Shown piece by piece: positions 11,607 through 21,600 of a stretch of DNA of 64,000 nt. The stretch lies in the NCBI RefSeq assembly GCF_020037015.1, contig NZ_JAIQDE010000014.1, positions 1 to 64,000 of the forward strand, written 5' to 3'. The stretch comes from Corallococcus sp. AS-1-6 (GTDB taxonomy: Bacteria > Myxococcota > Myxococcia > Myxococcales > Myxococcaceae). The translations under genes and the position numbers were made by a program. Under the pieces are notes generated by a model. The model was given only the letters and a program-made list of their open reading frames with translations. It was not told the DNA's origin and did not search any database. Within the stretch, counting starts at the first letter, position 1. The number at the start of each line of letters is the position of its first letter.

Positions 11607-12929
11607 TTGCGACGCGTTCTGCTCTTCGGCTCCCTCCTGTGGTCGCTGTCCTCCGCCTCCGCCGCCGAACCCGCCCGGGTCCAGGTGTTGAAGGCCGCCC
11701 GCCTGTTCGACGCGAAGGCGGGGAGGGTCGTCACCCCGGGGGTTGTGGTGGTGTCGGAGGGCCGGGTGGTGGGGGTGGGCCCGAAGGCGCCGGTGCCGGA
11801 GGGCGCGAGCGTCGTGGACCTGGGCGACGCCACGTTGCTGCCGGGCTTCATGGACGCGCACACGCACCTGACGGTGGAGCCCGGCCCGGACTGGAGGAAG
11901 GACCTCATCGACAGCTTCCAGCGCACCATCCCCGAGCAGACCCTGGACACGCTGCCGTGGGCCCGGGCGACGCTGATGGCCGGCTTCACCACCGTGCGCA
12001 ACCTGGGCGCGGAGGACTTCATCGACGTGGGGCTGCGCAACGCCATCGCGCGAGGCATCGTGCTGGGGCCTCGCATCCTCGCGGCGACCTCCAGCCTGAG
12101 CTCCACGGGCGGGCACTGTGACTACGGCAACTCGTTCCGCAAGGGGCTGCTGGCCCACGACGCGAGTCCCGGCGTGGCGGATGGTCCGGACGCGCTGCGC
12201 GCCAGGGTGCGCGAGAACGTCAAGTATGGCGCGGACGTGATCAAGGTCTGCGCCACGGGAGGCGTGATGAGCCTCAACGCGGACCCGGACGCGCCGCAGT
12301 TCACCCAGGCGGAGCTGGACGCGGTGGTGGACGAAGCCCACGCGCACCGGCGCAAGGTGGCCGCGCACGCGCACGGCGCGGAGGGAGCGAAGCGAGCCAT
12401 CCGGGCGGGAGTGGACTCCATCGAGCACGGCACGCTGATGGACGATGAAGGGGTGGCGCTGATGAAGCAGAAGGGCACCTGGTACGTGCCCACGGCCTTC
12501 GCGTTCTTCGGAGTGAAGGAGCTGGCGGACCAGGGCAAGCTCCCGCCGGACACGGTCGCCAAGTTGCGCGCGGTGGACCGGAGGCGGGAGCACGTGTTGC
12601 GCAAGGCGATCTCCCTGGGCGTGCGCATCGCCTTCGGCACGGACGCGGGCGTGTTCGCCCACGGGCGCAACGCGGCGGAGTTCGCGCAGTTGGTGGAAGC
12701 AGGGCTCACGCCAGCGGAAGCCCTGCGCACCGCCACGGTGAACACGGCGGAGCTGCTCGGAGTGGCGGACAAGCTGGGAACATTGGAGCCGGGGAAGCTG
12801 GCGGACGTCGTCGCGGTGCCGGGCGACCCGGTGAAGGACATCCGGGTCACGCAGAAGGTCTTCTTCGTGGCGAAGGAGGGCGTCATCCACCGCAACGACA
12901 CCGCGACCGGAGCAAGCGCCGCGCCGTAA
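11607..12929 (+). CDS. Secreted metal-dependent amidohydrolase (imidazolonepropionase/prolidase-like)
   Basis: A 440-residue TIM-barrel hydrolase with an export signal (MRRVLLFGSLLWSLSSASAA). The metal site is complete: MDAHTHL, the carboxylated Lys of DVIKVCATGGV, His of AAHAHG, His of DSIEHGT and the catalytic Asp of FGTDAGVFAHG. The C-terminal ELLGVADKLGTLEPGKLADV is typical of the Xaa-Pro/Xaa-Arg dipeptidase and imidazolonepropionase-like group, so cleavage of modified dipeptides or cyclic amides is plausible. A TTG start at 11607 is required because the nearby ATG (11596) is out of frame. It overlaps no gene but follows the lactonase-like gene by 12 nt. Confidence 0.85.
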   Translation: MRRVLLFGSLLWSLSSASAAEPARVQVLKAARLFDAKAGRVVTPGVVVVSEGRVVGVGPKAPVPEGASVVDLGDATLLPGFMDAHTHLTVEPGPDWRKDLIDSFQRTIPEQTLDTLPWARATLMAGFTTVRNLGAEDFIDVGLRNAIARGIVLGPRILAATSSLSSTGGHCDYGNSFRKGLLAHDASPGVADGPDALRARVRENVKYGADVIKVCATGGVMSLNADPDAPQFTQAELDAVVDEAHAHRRKVAAHAHGAEGAKRAIRAGVDSIEHGTLMDDEGVALMKQKGTWYVPTAFAFFGVKELADQGKLPPDTVAKLRAVDRRREHVLRKAISLGVRIAFGTDAGVFAHGRNAAEFAQLVEAGLTPAEALRTATVNTAELLGVADKLGTLEPGKLADVVAVPGDPVKDIRVTQKVFFVAKEGVIHRNDTATGASAAP

Positions 12930-13007
12930 GGTTCACGGTCCCAATCACCGGGCCAACCGTTCGCGTCACGTGCTGAGCCAGCAAGGCCCCGGGCCGAGGG
13001 CACCGCG

Positions 13008-13032
13008 AACCTGTCCGACTGTCGGACAGGTT
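13008..13032 (+). terminator. Perfect 12-bp inverted repeat, probable terminator
   Basis: AACCTGTCCGAC and GTCGGACAGGTT are separated by a single T and followed on the plus strand by TTGG (TTTT in total at 13031-13034). It sits between the convergent amidohydrolase and NRPS-operon genes. The near-zero loop is unusual for a terminator, and the symmetry would also suit a protein-binding site. The rest of 12930-13138 shows no gene. Confidence 0.55.
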
Positions 13033-13138
13033 TTGGCGCAGGGTGCTCCCAGCGGGCGGGCTGGCCCGTGTGGGGTCAAAGAAGCTTGTCCTCCACTGAG
13101 GGCGACATGGCGGCTGTTTGCGCAGCGCGCCATGGGGC

Positions 13139-14884
13139 TCACTTTGGGATGAGGACGTCGCTCAGCAGGAAGTCGAGCGTGTCCCCGGACAGCCAGCGTC
13201 CGCTCACGCTCGCGAAGTCCGGCTCCGCTTCGGCGTCGGCCTGGCGCCAGAGATCCTCCAGGCGGTAGCGCGCGGCGGTGCAGTAGATGTCCGCCAGTGC
13301 GTCGGCTTGAGGTTGGCTGCGTGAAGCCAGGGCCGACGCGAGGGCCAGCGTGACGGACATCGTGAACAGCTCGTTGCAGAGCTGGTTCATCAGGATGAGC
13401 GTCCGCTGCTTCGCGTGCAGGACTCCCACGTCAGGGTAGCGTCGCGACAGGTCCAGACTTCGCTTCGCGAGCCGATGCACCTCCCGGGCCGTGTGCTGGA
13501 GGTGGTCGCGGTTGCGCGGGGACAGGTGCTCCTCCACGGGCATCGGGACCGGGGGCGACTCCAGCTCCGCCGCGTGCGAGGCCGACGGGTAGTAGAGGGA
13601 GAACAGGCCTTCTCGCGCGGCCTTGTGATCCACCAGGAAGTCCACGCCTCCCGCGACCCGGAACGCACGGGCATCGCGCAGCGTGCGCTCCAGGGGAACG
13701 GGCGTGGCTCCACGAGCGGCCTTGCTCTCGGACGTCTCGTAGCCTTCGGCGGCGAGCAGCGACATCGTCCGGTCCGTGATCCGCGCGCAGCTCAGCGACG
13801 CGATGTTCTTGGCCGCCACCTGTTCGAACCAGCGCAGGGGCAGCGTGTCCGCCGTCACGCCCGTGAGGCTCCAGCGGGCCACGCTCTCCATGGCGAAGAC
13901 CTCCGCCGCCGTGGCGGACACCTGCCGCTGGATCTCGTCGAAGTCACCGAGCCTGCGCCCCTGCGCGAGCCGCCGGTGGAGGAACCCCCGCGACCACTCG
14001 AGGCACTTCTTGGAGAGCGCCAGCGACGCGGCCACGATGATGTACATGCGGCCCAGGGCGCTGAGCGGCTCCAGCAGCGGCGTGTTCCGCCAGTGCTCCT
14101 GCGACATCGCGAGCATCCGCTCCTTCGGCACTCGCACGTTGTCGAAGCTCAGCGCGGCGATGGGCAGTCCTCGCAGGCCCATCAGGCTGTGCTCGGCCCG
14201 GACGTGGAAGCCGGGGCTGGTGGTCTCCACGAAGAAGAGGCTGATCTGCTCCCGGCCGTCCTCCTGGAGCGTCGCGGTGACGTTCAGCAGATCCGCGATG
14301 GACCCGTTGCCGATGAAGACCTTCTCCCCGTTGAGCACATAGGCCGCTCCGTCCTCCGTGGGCACGGCGGTGGTGGACGCTCGCCGCACGGAGGCGCCGA
14401 TGGGCTCGGTGTCGGCCCAGCCGGAGATGACCCCGTCGGCGACGCGGCCCCGGACGTAGTCCTTGAGGGGACCGTCCTGCACGGCCTCGATGATGGCGCC
14501 CGCTCCCAGGCCACTGTGGATGGCCAGCGTGTAGCCCACCGGCAGGCACACGCTCATCACGGCCTCGATGACCCGGAAGGTGTTCAGCATGGAGAGCCCC
14601 CGGCCGCCCAGCTCGCGATCCACCGGGAGCTTGTAGTAGCCGCGTGAACGCAGGGCCTCACGCAGCTCCGGCGGAATGCGGCCCGTGCGTTCGATCTCGT
14701 CCGGATCCACGTGCTCGCGGAGGAACTGCTCCACCTCCGCGATGACGGCGTCGCCCTGCCGGCGCTCCTCGGCGTCCTGGTCGGGGAATGCGCGGACGAG
14801 ATCCCACCGGAGCTTCCCAGCGAAGAGCTGGCCCAGGAAGCCCTCGCGGCTGCGGGTGGCGGGGTGCAGTGGCTCGTGGCTCAT
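13139..14884 (-). CDS. Acyl-CoA-dehydrogenase-like flavoprotein of the NRPS-PKS operon
   Basis: A 581-residue long-form acyl-CoA dehydrogenase homologue. Visible parts are the N-terminal helical domain, the beta-domain flavin segment (GWADTEPIGAS, YVLNGEKVFIGNGSIADLL), and the C-terminal helical part with AAEGYETSESKAARGATP. A further about 150-residue C-terminal helical region makes it longer than catabolic enzymes (about 380-400). Its ATG overlaps the thioesterase stop by 4 nt (ATGA), so it is the last gene of the operon. Inference: it oxidises an acyl- or aminoacyl-thioester on a carrier protein, introducing a double bond, as acyl-CoA-dehydrogenase relatives do in pyrrole-forming pathways. 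It could also supply a precursor. Confidence 0.8.
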   Translation of the reverse strand: MSHEPLHPATRSREGFLGQLFAGKLRWDLVRAFPDQDAEERRQGDAVIAEVEQFLREHVDPDEIERTGRIPPELREALRSRGYYKLPVDRELGGRGLSMLNTFRVIEAVMSVCLPVGYTLAIHSGLGAGAIIEAVQDGPLKDYVRGRVADGVISGWADTEPIGASVRRASTTAVPTEDGAAYVLNGEKVFIGNGSIADLLNVTATLQEDGREQISLFFVETTSPGFHVRAEHSLMGLRGLPIAALSFDNVRVPKERMLAMSQEHWRNTPLLEPLSALGRMYIIVAASLALSKKCLEWSRGFLHRRLAQGRRLGDFDEIQRQVSATAAEVFAMESVARWSLTGVTADTLPLRWFEQVAAKNIASLSCARITDRTMSLLAAEGYETSESKAARGATPVPLERTLRDARAFRVAGGVDFLVDHKAAREGLFSLYYPSASHAAELESPPVPMPVEEHLSPRNRDHLQHTAREVHRLAKRSLDLSRRYPDVGVLHAKQRTLILMNQLCNELFTMSVTLALASALASRSQPQADALADIYCTAARYRLEDLWRQADAEAEPDFASVSGRWLSGDTLDFLLSDVLIPK

Positions 14885-15636
14885 GGGTTCGGCGTCCTTT
14901 GGGAGAGGGGCTCCGCGATGAGGCCCAGGAGGGTGGACTTCGGTTCAGGGTCCCGAAGGTAGAAGTGCCCACCGGGCAGCAGGTGGAGCGCGAAGGGCCC
15001 GGAGGTGTGGAGGCTCCACGGCTCCAGCTCGGCGCGGCTCAGGTCGTCCTGGGTTCCGCCCGTCACGGTCATCACGCAGGGGAGCGGGGCGCGGGCCTCG
15101 TGCCGGTGGGACTCCACGAGCAGCAGGTCGGCTCGCAGCCCGGGGAGGATGAGCTCGCGCAGCTCTTCGTCCTCGCGCAGCTCGTGGATCAGCTCGCCGT
15201 AGGTGGGCTCCAGGGCGGCGAGGAGTCCGGCCTCGTCCAGGTGGCTCGCGGGGATGCCTCGCGGAGGGAGCTGTGGGGCTGGGGCCGCGGAGAGGAACAG
15301 CGCCGCGGGAAGCGCGCGGCCCAGGTCTCGCAGACGACGGGCCGTCTCGAAGGCCACGAACGCGCCCAGGCTGTGCCCGAAGAACGCGAAGGAGGATCCG
15401 AAGTCCACGGCATGCACCAGCGCGTCCACCAGTTCGTCCAGCCGGGTGAACGGCGCTTCCTCCGCCCGAGCCCCACGGCCGGGCAACTGAACGCCCCAGA
15501 CCTCGATGTCCGGGAGCAGGTCCGCCCAGCGGACGTACTCGCCCACGGAGCCGCCGCTGTGCGGGAAGCAGTAGAGGCGCACGGTGGCTTCCGGACGCCG
15601 GATGCGGCAGGCGAGCCACGGAGAGGTCGAGGTCAT
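14881..15636 (-). CDS. Type II thioesterase of the NRPS-PKS operon
   Basis: A 251-residue alpha/beta hydrolase of the GrsT/RifR type. Visible: LYCFPHSGGSVGEYVRWADLL near the start, nucleophile Ser89 in FFGHSLGAFVAFE, and the catalytic His in LLPGGHFYLRD. Type II thioesterases usually clear misprimed carrier proteins. Because neither assembly-line protein ends in a thioesterase or reductase, this enzyme could instead release the product. The ATG at 15634-15636 overlaps the PKS stop by 4 nt (ATGA). The open frame continues far upstream into the PKS gene, but that part is only antiphase coding. Confidence 0.9.
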   Translation of the reverse strand: MTSTSPWLACRIRRPEATVRLYCFPHSGGSVGEYVRWADLLPDIEVWGVQLPGRGARAEEAPFTRLDELVDALVHAVDFGSSFAFFGHSLGAFVAFETARRLRDLGRALPAALFLSAAPAPQLPPRGIPASHLDEAGLLAALEPTYGELIHELREDEELRELILPGLRADLLLVESHRHEARAPLPCVMTVTGGTQDDLSRAELEPWSLHTSGPFALHLLPGGHFYLRDPEPKSTLLGLIAEPLSQRTPNP

Positions 15637-18611
15637 GCCGGGGACGACTCCGCGATGAAGCGGGTCAGACGCGCCACGGTGGGCGCGCGGAAGAGGGCCT
15701 TCACCTTGAGGGGCGCGGCGACATGCGGGCGCAGCCGCGCGATGACCTGCGCCGCCATCAACGAGTCGCCACCCAGCGCGAAGAAGTTGTCGTGGAGCCC
15801 GACCCGCGCCAGCCCCAGGACCTCCGCGAACGCGATGGCGACACGGCGCCCGAGCTCGTCCTCTGGCAGCTCCGGCACCTCCAGGGCTCCAGTGTCGGGC
15901 GGAGGTGCCACCGTGGAGTGGATGGCCGGGCTCACCCCGGTCGCAATGGTGGTGGGCGCTTCGACGAGGTAGCGCTGACGTTCGAACGGATAGGTGGGCA
16001 GAGGCACCCGGCGACGAGGAGCGCCCCCATGAAGTCCCTGCCAGGAGATCGCGACGCCCGCGCTCCACAGGCGCCCCGCGGCGGTGAGCGCGCTGACCGC
16101 ATCGGATGTGTTGTCCGAGGGATGGGGGAGGGTGGCCACCGTGAGGTGCGGCCCCGAGCCCGGGTTCTGGCGCGCCAGCGTCGCCAGGGTTCGTCCGGGT
16201 CCGATCTCCAGGAACACGGCGGGCGGACCCGCGAACAACGTGTCCAGCGCGTCGCCAAAGCGCACGGTGTGACGCAGGTGCGCGGCCCAGTAGGCCGGGT
16301 CCACGGCCTCCTCCGCGGTGACCGCCACACCCGTCCGGTCGGAGATCCACGGGAGCTGGGGAGGACGCCGTTCGACGCGCTGAACGCAGGCGGTGAACTC
16401 GGCCAGTGACGGCTCGACGAGCGGCGAATGCCCCGCGCCCGGAATGCGCAGCAGCCTGGACTCCACACCGCGCGCCGTCAGCCGCGCCTGAAGCGCTTCG
16501 ATCTCCGCCACCGGGCCCGAAACCGCGCACTGCGCGGGCCCGTTCACGGCCGCCAGCGCGAGTCCTCCGTGCAGCAGGGGCGCCAGCTCCGACTCGGGCA
16601 ACGGCACGGCCAGCATGGCCCCCGCGGGCAGGCTCGCGAGGATGCGCGAGCGCTCCAGGACCAACCGCAGCGCGTCCTCCAGACGGAACACCCCGGCCAC
16701 CGTGGCCGCCGCATAGGCCCCCAGGCTGTGCCCCACGACCGCCGCGGGCTGCACACCCCAGCGCTTCCACAGCCGCGCCACCGCGTACTCGATGACGAAC
16801 ACGGAGAGCTGACCGGTGACGAACTCGCCCATCCGGGCGGACGCCTGTTCCAACGCGGCGGCATCCGTGGGCTCCGGATGCAGCACCGTCCCCAGGTCGA
16901 ACCCGAGGAGCGGCGTCAGGTGCGCACGGCATGCGTCCACGGCCTCGCGGAACGCGGGCTGGGAACCGTACAGCTCCCGCCCCATGCCCACGTGCTGCCC
17001 GCCGTGGCCAGGGAACATGAACACCACCTGGCGCTCACGGGCCTCGGCGTTCGGGGTGCCGTCCTGTTCCGACAGGGCGCGAAGGACCTCCGAGGTGTCC
17101 TGGCCCACCGCGAACGTCCGGTGCTTGTGCGCGGTGCGTCCCATCTGGAGCGTCCAGGCGACGTCCCCCAGCTCCACCTCCGGATGCGCGCGCAGGTGAC
17201 CTCCGAGCCGCTCCACGGCACGGGTCAGAGAAGCGGGACCGTGGGCCGACAGCACCAGGAGCTGCGGCGTGCGCGACCGCTCGGGGGCGGGCAGGGTGGG
17301 TGCCTCTTCCAGCACGGCGTGCGCGTTGGTTCCGCCGATGCCCAGCGAGCTGACGCCGGCCCTTCGCGGGTGGCCGCCGGTGTCCCAGTCCCGCAGCTCC
17401 GTGTTCACGCGGAAGGGGCCGTGCTCGAAGTCGATCTCCGGGTTGGGCCGGTCGAAGTTCAGGCTCGGTGGCAGCTTCCCGTGCTCCAGCGCGAGGACCG
17501 CCTTGATGAAGCCCGCCACGCCCGCAGCCGCGTCCGTGTGGCCGATGTTCGTCTTCACCGAGCCCAGCCAGCAGGACCGGGGCTCGCGTGCGCCGAAGGC
17601 CTTCGTCAGCGCGGCGACCTCGATGGGATCTCCCAGCCGCGTGCCGGTGCCATGCGCCTCCAGGTAGCTGATGCTCGCGGGGTCCACGCCCGCGGCATGC
17701 AGGGCGGTCTCGATGACGCGGGACTGGCCCTCCACGCTCGGCGCGGTGAAGCCGATCTTCCCGGCGGCGTCGTTGTTGACGGCGGTGCCCCGGAGGACGG
17801 CGCGGATGGTGTCCCCATCCTCCAGCGCATCCGCGAGCCGCTTGAGCACCACGATCCCCGCGCCGTTGCTGCCCACCGTGCCCTGAGCCCGGGCGTCGAA
17901 CGCGCGGCAGCGGCCGTCCGGGGACAGCGGCCCGCCCTCGCTGAAGTGGCCGAACCGGGGCGGAACATGCACTGACGCGCCTCCCGCCAACGCGAGGTCG
18001 CAGTCCCCCGCGAGCAGCGCCTGCGCGGCCAGGTGGATCGCGACCAGGGACGTGGAGCACGCGGTCTGCACCGTGACGGCCGGCCCGCGCAGGCCCAGCT
18101 TGTAGGCCACGCGGCTGGTGAGGAAGTCCACGCCCGTGGCCAGCCGGAGCTGCCAGTCACTGGCGCCCGCCAGCAGGTCCCTCCGGGCCCGCAGCGCGGA
18201 CAGGTAGTCCGTCTCGCTGCCGCCCGCGTAGACGCCAATGGCGCCCCGGTAGCGGGCCGGATCATACCCCGCGTCCTCCAGCGCCTCCCGCGCGCACTCG
18301 AGGAACACCCGGTGCTGCGGATCCAGCATCAGCGCTTCCTGCGGTGAGACGCCGAAGGCCTCCGCGTCGAACCGGTCCGCGTCCGTGACCAGACCGAACG
18401 CGGGCACCGCCTCGCCCACGGCGCGCTCGGTGGGGGGTTCGGCGCAGTGCTGACCGTCCGGACCGAAGAAGGTGATGGACTCGACGCCGCCGGCCAGGTT
18501 GGACCAGAACTCCGCCGCGTTGGCCGCACCGGGAAGTCTGCACGCAAGCCCCACCACCGCGAGGTGCGCCGAGCGGTCCTCATCCTCCATCGCATCGAGG
18601 GACGCGCTCAC
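15633..18611 (-). CDS. Single-module type I polyketide synthase, KS-AT-ACP
   Basis: A 992-residue module that adds one two-carbon (or substituted) unit without beta-carbon processing. KS (about 17-440): Cys185 in QTACSTSLVAI, then EAHGTGTRLGDP and KTNIGHTDAAAG. AT (about 535-830): Ser629 in VVGHSLGAYAAA. ACP: Ser950 in FALGGDSLMAAQV. No KR, DH, ER, MT or TE. The AT has atypical marks: PGHGGQHVGMG where PGQGxQ is common, and GAGHS where malonyl ATs have HAFHS and methylmalonyl ATs YASHS, so the extender unit cannot be assigned. GTG overlaps the NRPS stop by 4 nt (GTGA), and the short acidic N-terminus MSASLDAMEDEDR may dock to the charged NRPS C-terminus. Confidence 0.95.
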   Translation of the reverse strand: MSASLDAMEDEDRSAHLAVVGLACRLPGAANAAEFWSNLAGGVESITFFGPDGQHCAEPPTERAVGEAVPAFGLVTDADRFDAEAFGVSPQEALMLDPQHRVFLECAREALEDAGYDPARYRGAIGVYAGGSETDYLSALRARRDLLAGASDWQLRLATGVDFLTSRVAYKLGLRGPAVTVQTACSTSLVAIHLAAQALLAGDCDLALAGGASVHVPPRFGHFSEGGPLSPDGRCRAFDARAQGTVGSNGAGIVVLKRLADALEDGDTIRAVLRGTAVNNDAAGKIGFTAPSVEGQSRVIETALHAAGVDPASISYLEAHGTGTRLGDPIEVAALTKAFGAREPRSCWLGSVKTNIGHTDAAAGVAGFIKAVLALEHGKLPPSLNFDRPNPEIDFEHGPFRVNTELRDWDTGGHPRRAGVSSLGIGGTNAHAVLEEAPTLPAPERSRTPQLLVLSAHGPASLTRAVERLGGHLRAHPEVELGDVAWTLQMGRTAHKHRTFAVGQDTSEVLRALSEQDGTPNAEARERQVVFMFPGHGGQHVGMGRELYGSQPAFREAVDACRAHLTPLLGFDLGTVLHPEPTDAAALEQASARMGEFVTGQLSVFVIEYAVARLWKRWGVQPAAVVGHSLGAYAAATVAGVFRLEDALRLVLERSRILASLPAGAMLAVPLPESELAPLLHGGLALAAVNGPAQCAVSGPVAEIEALQARLTARGVESRLLRIPGAGHSPLVEPSLAEFTACVQRVERRPPQLPWISDRTGVAVTAEEAVDPAYWAAHLRHTVRFGDALDTLFAGPPAVFLEIGPGRTLATLARQNPGSGPHLTVATLPHPSDNTSDAVSALTAAGRLWSAGVAISWQGLHGGAPRRRVPLPTYPFERQRYLVEAPTTIATGVSPAIHSTVAPPPDTGALEVPELPEDELGRRVAIAFAEVLGLARVGLHDNFFALGGDSLMAAQVIARLRPHVAAPLKVKALFRAPTVARLTRFIAESSPA

Positions 18612-21600
18612 TCCACTTCCTCCCGCGAGCGGTCCGACGACAGCCGGCCCTGACGGCCCAGCAGGCGCGCACGTCCACTGCGCCGTTGCTCCTGGCGCTG
18701 CGCCTGCGCGGCCTCGGCCTCTCCGCCATCGTCGCGGCCCTGGAGGTGACCCGCGAGCGCGCGGACGGTGGGGAACTCGAACAGCGTCACCATGGGCACG
18801 TCATGGCCCATGCGGTGCTTCAGCAGGTACTGCACCTGGGCCAGCAGCAGCGAGTGGCCCCCGAGGTCGAAGAAGTTGTCCTCCGCGCCCACGTGCTCCA
18901 GGCGCAGCGTCTCGCACCAGATGCCGGCGATCCGCCGTTCGTACTCGTTCGCGAGCGGGACCCGAGGCGCCTGGGTGCCGGGCGTGGGTTCGGGCAGCGC
19001 CCGTTCATCCACCTTGCCGCCGTGGGTGAGGGGCAGCGCCTTCAGCTCCACGTAGGCGGCAGGGATCATGTACGCCGGCAGCTCGCGCGACAGGTGCTCA
19101 CGCAGCCGCGCCGGTGTGGGCAGGGGCTGACCCGCGTGGGGCACCAGGTAGCCGACCAGTTGGGGTGCGCCACCGGGAGGGCTCCACGCGCGGACGTGCG
19201 CCTGCGCGAGCCCCGGATGCGTGCGCAGGCGGACCGCGACCTCCGCGGGCTCCACGCGGAAGCCCCGGATCTTGAGCTGCGCGTCCATGCGCCCCAGGAA
19301 CTCGAGCCTCCCGTCCGGACGGAGCAGGACCCGGTCGCCCGTGCGGTACATGCGCGCGCCCGGGTGTGCCGCGTAGGGGTCGGGGAGGAAGCTCGCGGCG
19401 GTGAGGTCCGGCCGGTTCAGGTAGCCGCGCGCCACACCGGCCCCGCCGATGAAGAGCTCTCCCATGACGCCCGTGGGGACAGGTTGCAGCTCCGCGTCCA
19501 GGACGTAGGCCGTGGTCCCGTCGATGGGCTGGCCGATCGCGGGCAGAGACCCGCCGGGCTCCTCGAGCAGCACCTCGCAGGAGGTGGCCGTCACGGTCGT
19601 CTCGGTGGGGCCGTACTGATTGAACAGCCGCCACGGCAACCCGGGCACGGGACGCGCGTGGAGCCGATCACCTCCCGCGAGCACCGTGCGCAGTTCGCAC
19701 GACGCCGGCCATGGCAGGGCCAGGAGCCGCTCCGCCAGGGCGGTGGGCAGGTCCGTGAAGGTGATCCGCTCGGAGAGGAGCCACGCCTGGAGCCGCTCCG
19801 GGGACAGGCGCACGTCCTGTCCGGGGACATGCAACGTCGCGCCCGCGGTGAGGGCAGGCCACAGCTCCGCGACGGACGGATCGAACGCGGGCGAGTAGAG
19901 CAGCGTGGTGCGGCTGTTCGCCGTCAGTCCGAACGCGCGGCGGTGCCACCCGACAAGCTGGGCCAGTGCGCCGTGCTCCACCACCACGCCCTTGGGCACG
20001 CCCGTGGAGCCCGAGGTGTACATGACGTACGCCCGCTGTCCGGGCCTCACCTCCGCGGGCAGACCTCCCCGGGGCGTGCCGGGGCCATGGAAGGACTCGA
20101 TGCGCACGCGCTCCACCGTGGCGGGGAGTCGCTCCGCGAGCGGCCCCGTGGTGACCACCTGGCGCACGCCAGCGTCACCGAGGATGAGCGCGATCCGCTC
20201 GGCGGGATGCTCCGGATCCAGGGGCAGGAAGGCCGCACCGGTCAGCATCACGCCCAGCTCGGCTGTCACCAGGTCGGCGCCGCGAGGCGCGCAGACGCCA
20301 ATGATCGCCTCGGCGCTCGCGCCTCGCGCATGCAGATGCTCCGCGAGCAGCGTCGCGCGCCGGACGCACTCCGCGTAGGTGAGGGTGCCTGCCTCATCGC
20401 GCACGGCCACGGCGTCAGGGGTCCGCGAGGCCTGCGCCAGGACCTGCTGAGGCACGGGCGGATCCGCGCTGACGGGCTTCGCGGAGCCGTTCGCCAGGAG
20501 CCCCTGTCGCTCCGCGTCCGAGAGCATCGGCAGTCGTGACACCGGCATCCCGGGGCTGGCCACCGCGGCCTCGAGCAACCGGAGGAAGTGCGCGGCCATC
20601 CGCTCCATGGTCGAGCGGTCGAACAGGTCCCGGTTGAACTCCCAGATGAGCGAGATGCGCGCGTCACCGCGCTCCTTGTCGCCCAGGTGCCGGCCCGCGT
20701 GCGGAATGGCGACGACGTCCAGGTCGACCTTCGACGAACCGTTGCCCCGCTCGAAGATGGTGCACGACGCATCCCCCAGCCGGGGGCTCCGGACGGCGGA
20801 GTCGTGAAAGCTGAACATGGCCTGCACGAGCGGATTGCGGCTGGGGTCGCGCTTCACGCCCAGGGCTTCGATCAGCTTGAGGAACGGATACGTCTGATGC
20901 TCGGCCGCCGCCACGGTGAGGTCCCGCACCTGACGGACCAGCTCGCGGAACGACGGCGCACCGGAGACGTCACACCGGAGGACCACGGCGTTGACGAACA
21001 TGCCGACGACGTTCTCGATGTTCCGGACACCCGCCCGGGCCGCGAACGCCGAACCGATGCACAGGTCCTGCTCGCCGGTATAGCGATGCAGCAGCGTGGC
21101 GAAGGCGGCGAAGAGGGCGTTGAAGAGCGTCACGCCCTCCCGCTGGCAGAACGCGCGCAGGGCGCCGGGCAGGGCGGGCGGCAGCTCCAACCGGAGCAGG
21201 TCGCCGTTGAAGGTCTGCACGCGGGGGCGCGGATGGTCGGTGCGCAGCGGCAGGACCTCCGGAGCCCCCGCCAGCCGCTTCCGCCAGAAGTCGAGCTGGG
21301 CCTTCATGGCCGGACCCTCGAGCGCCTCGCGCTGCCACGCCGCGAAGTCGCGGTACTGCACCGGGAGCTCCGGGAGCGGCGAGGGCTCTCCGCGCAGATA
21401 CGCGTTGTAGAGCGCGTCCAGCTCCCGCATCAGCACGGAGAAGGACACGCCGTCGTGGACGACGTGGTGCTCCACGAGGACCAGCTCGTGATCATCCGGA
21501 GCCAGCCGGACGACGGTCCAGCGCGCGAGCGGCGGCTCGAAGAGGGACAGGGGTCGCCGCAGCTCCTGGCGCAGGGCCTCTTCACGCCGGTGTTCCCGCT

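Noticed and set aside
15637-16932. N-terminal extension of the thioesterase frame into the PKS gene
   Set aside because: Low-complexity translation; the thioesterase starts at the ATGA overlap at 15636, as the other operon junctions do.
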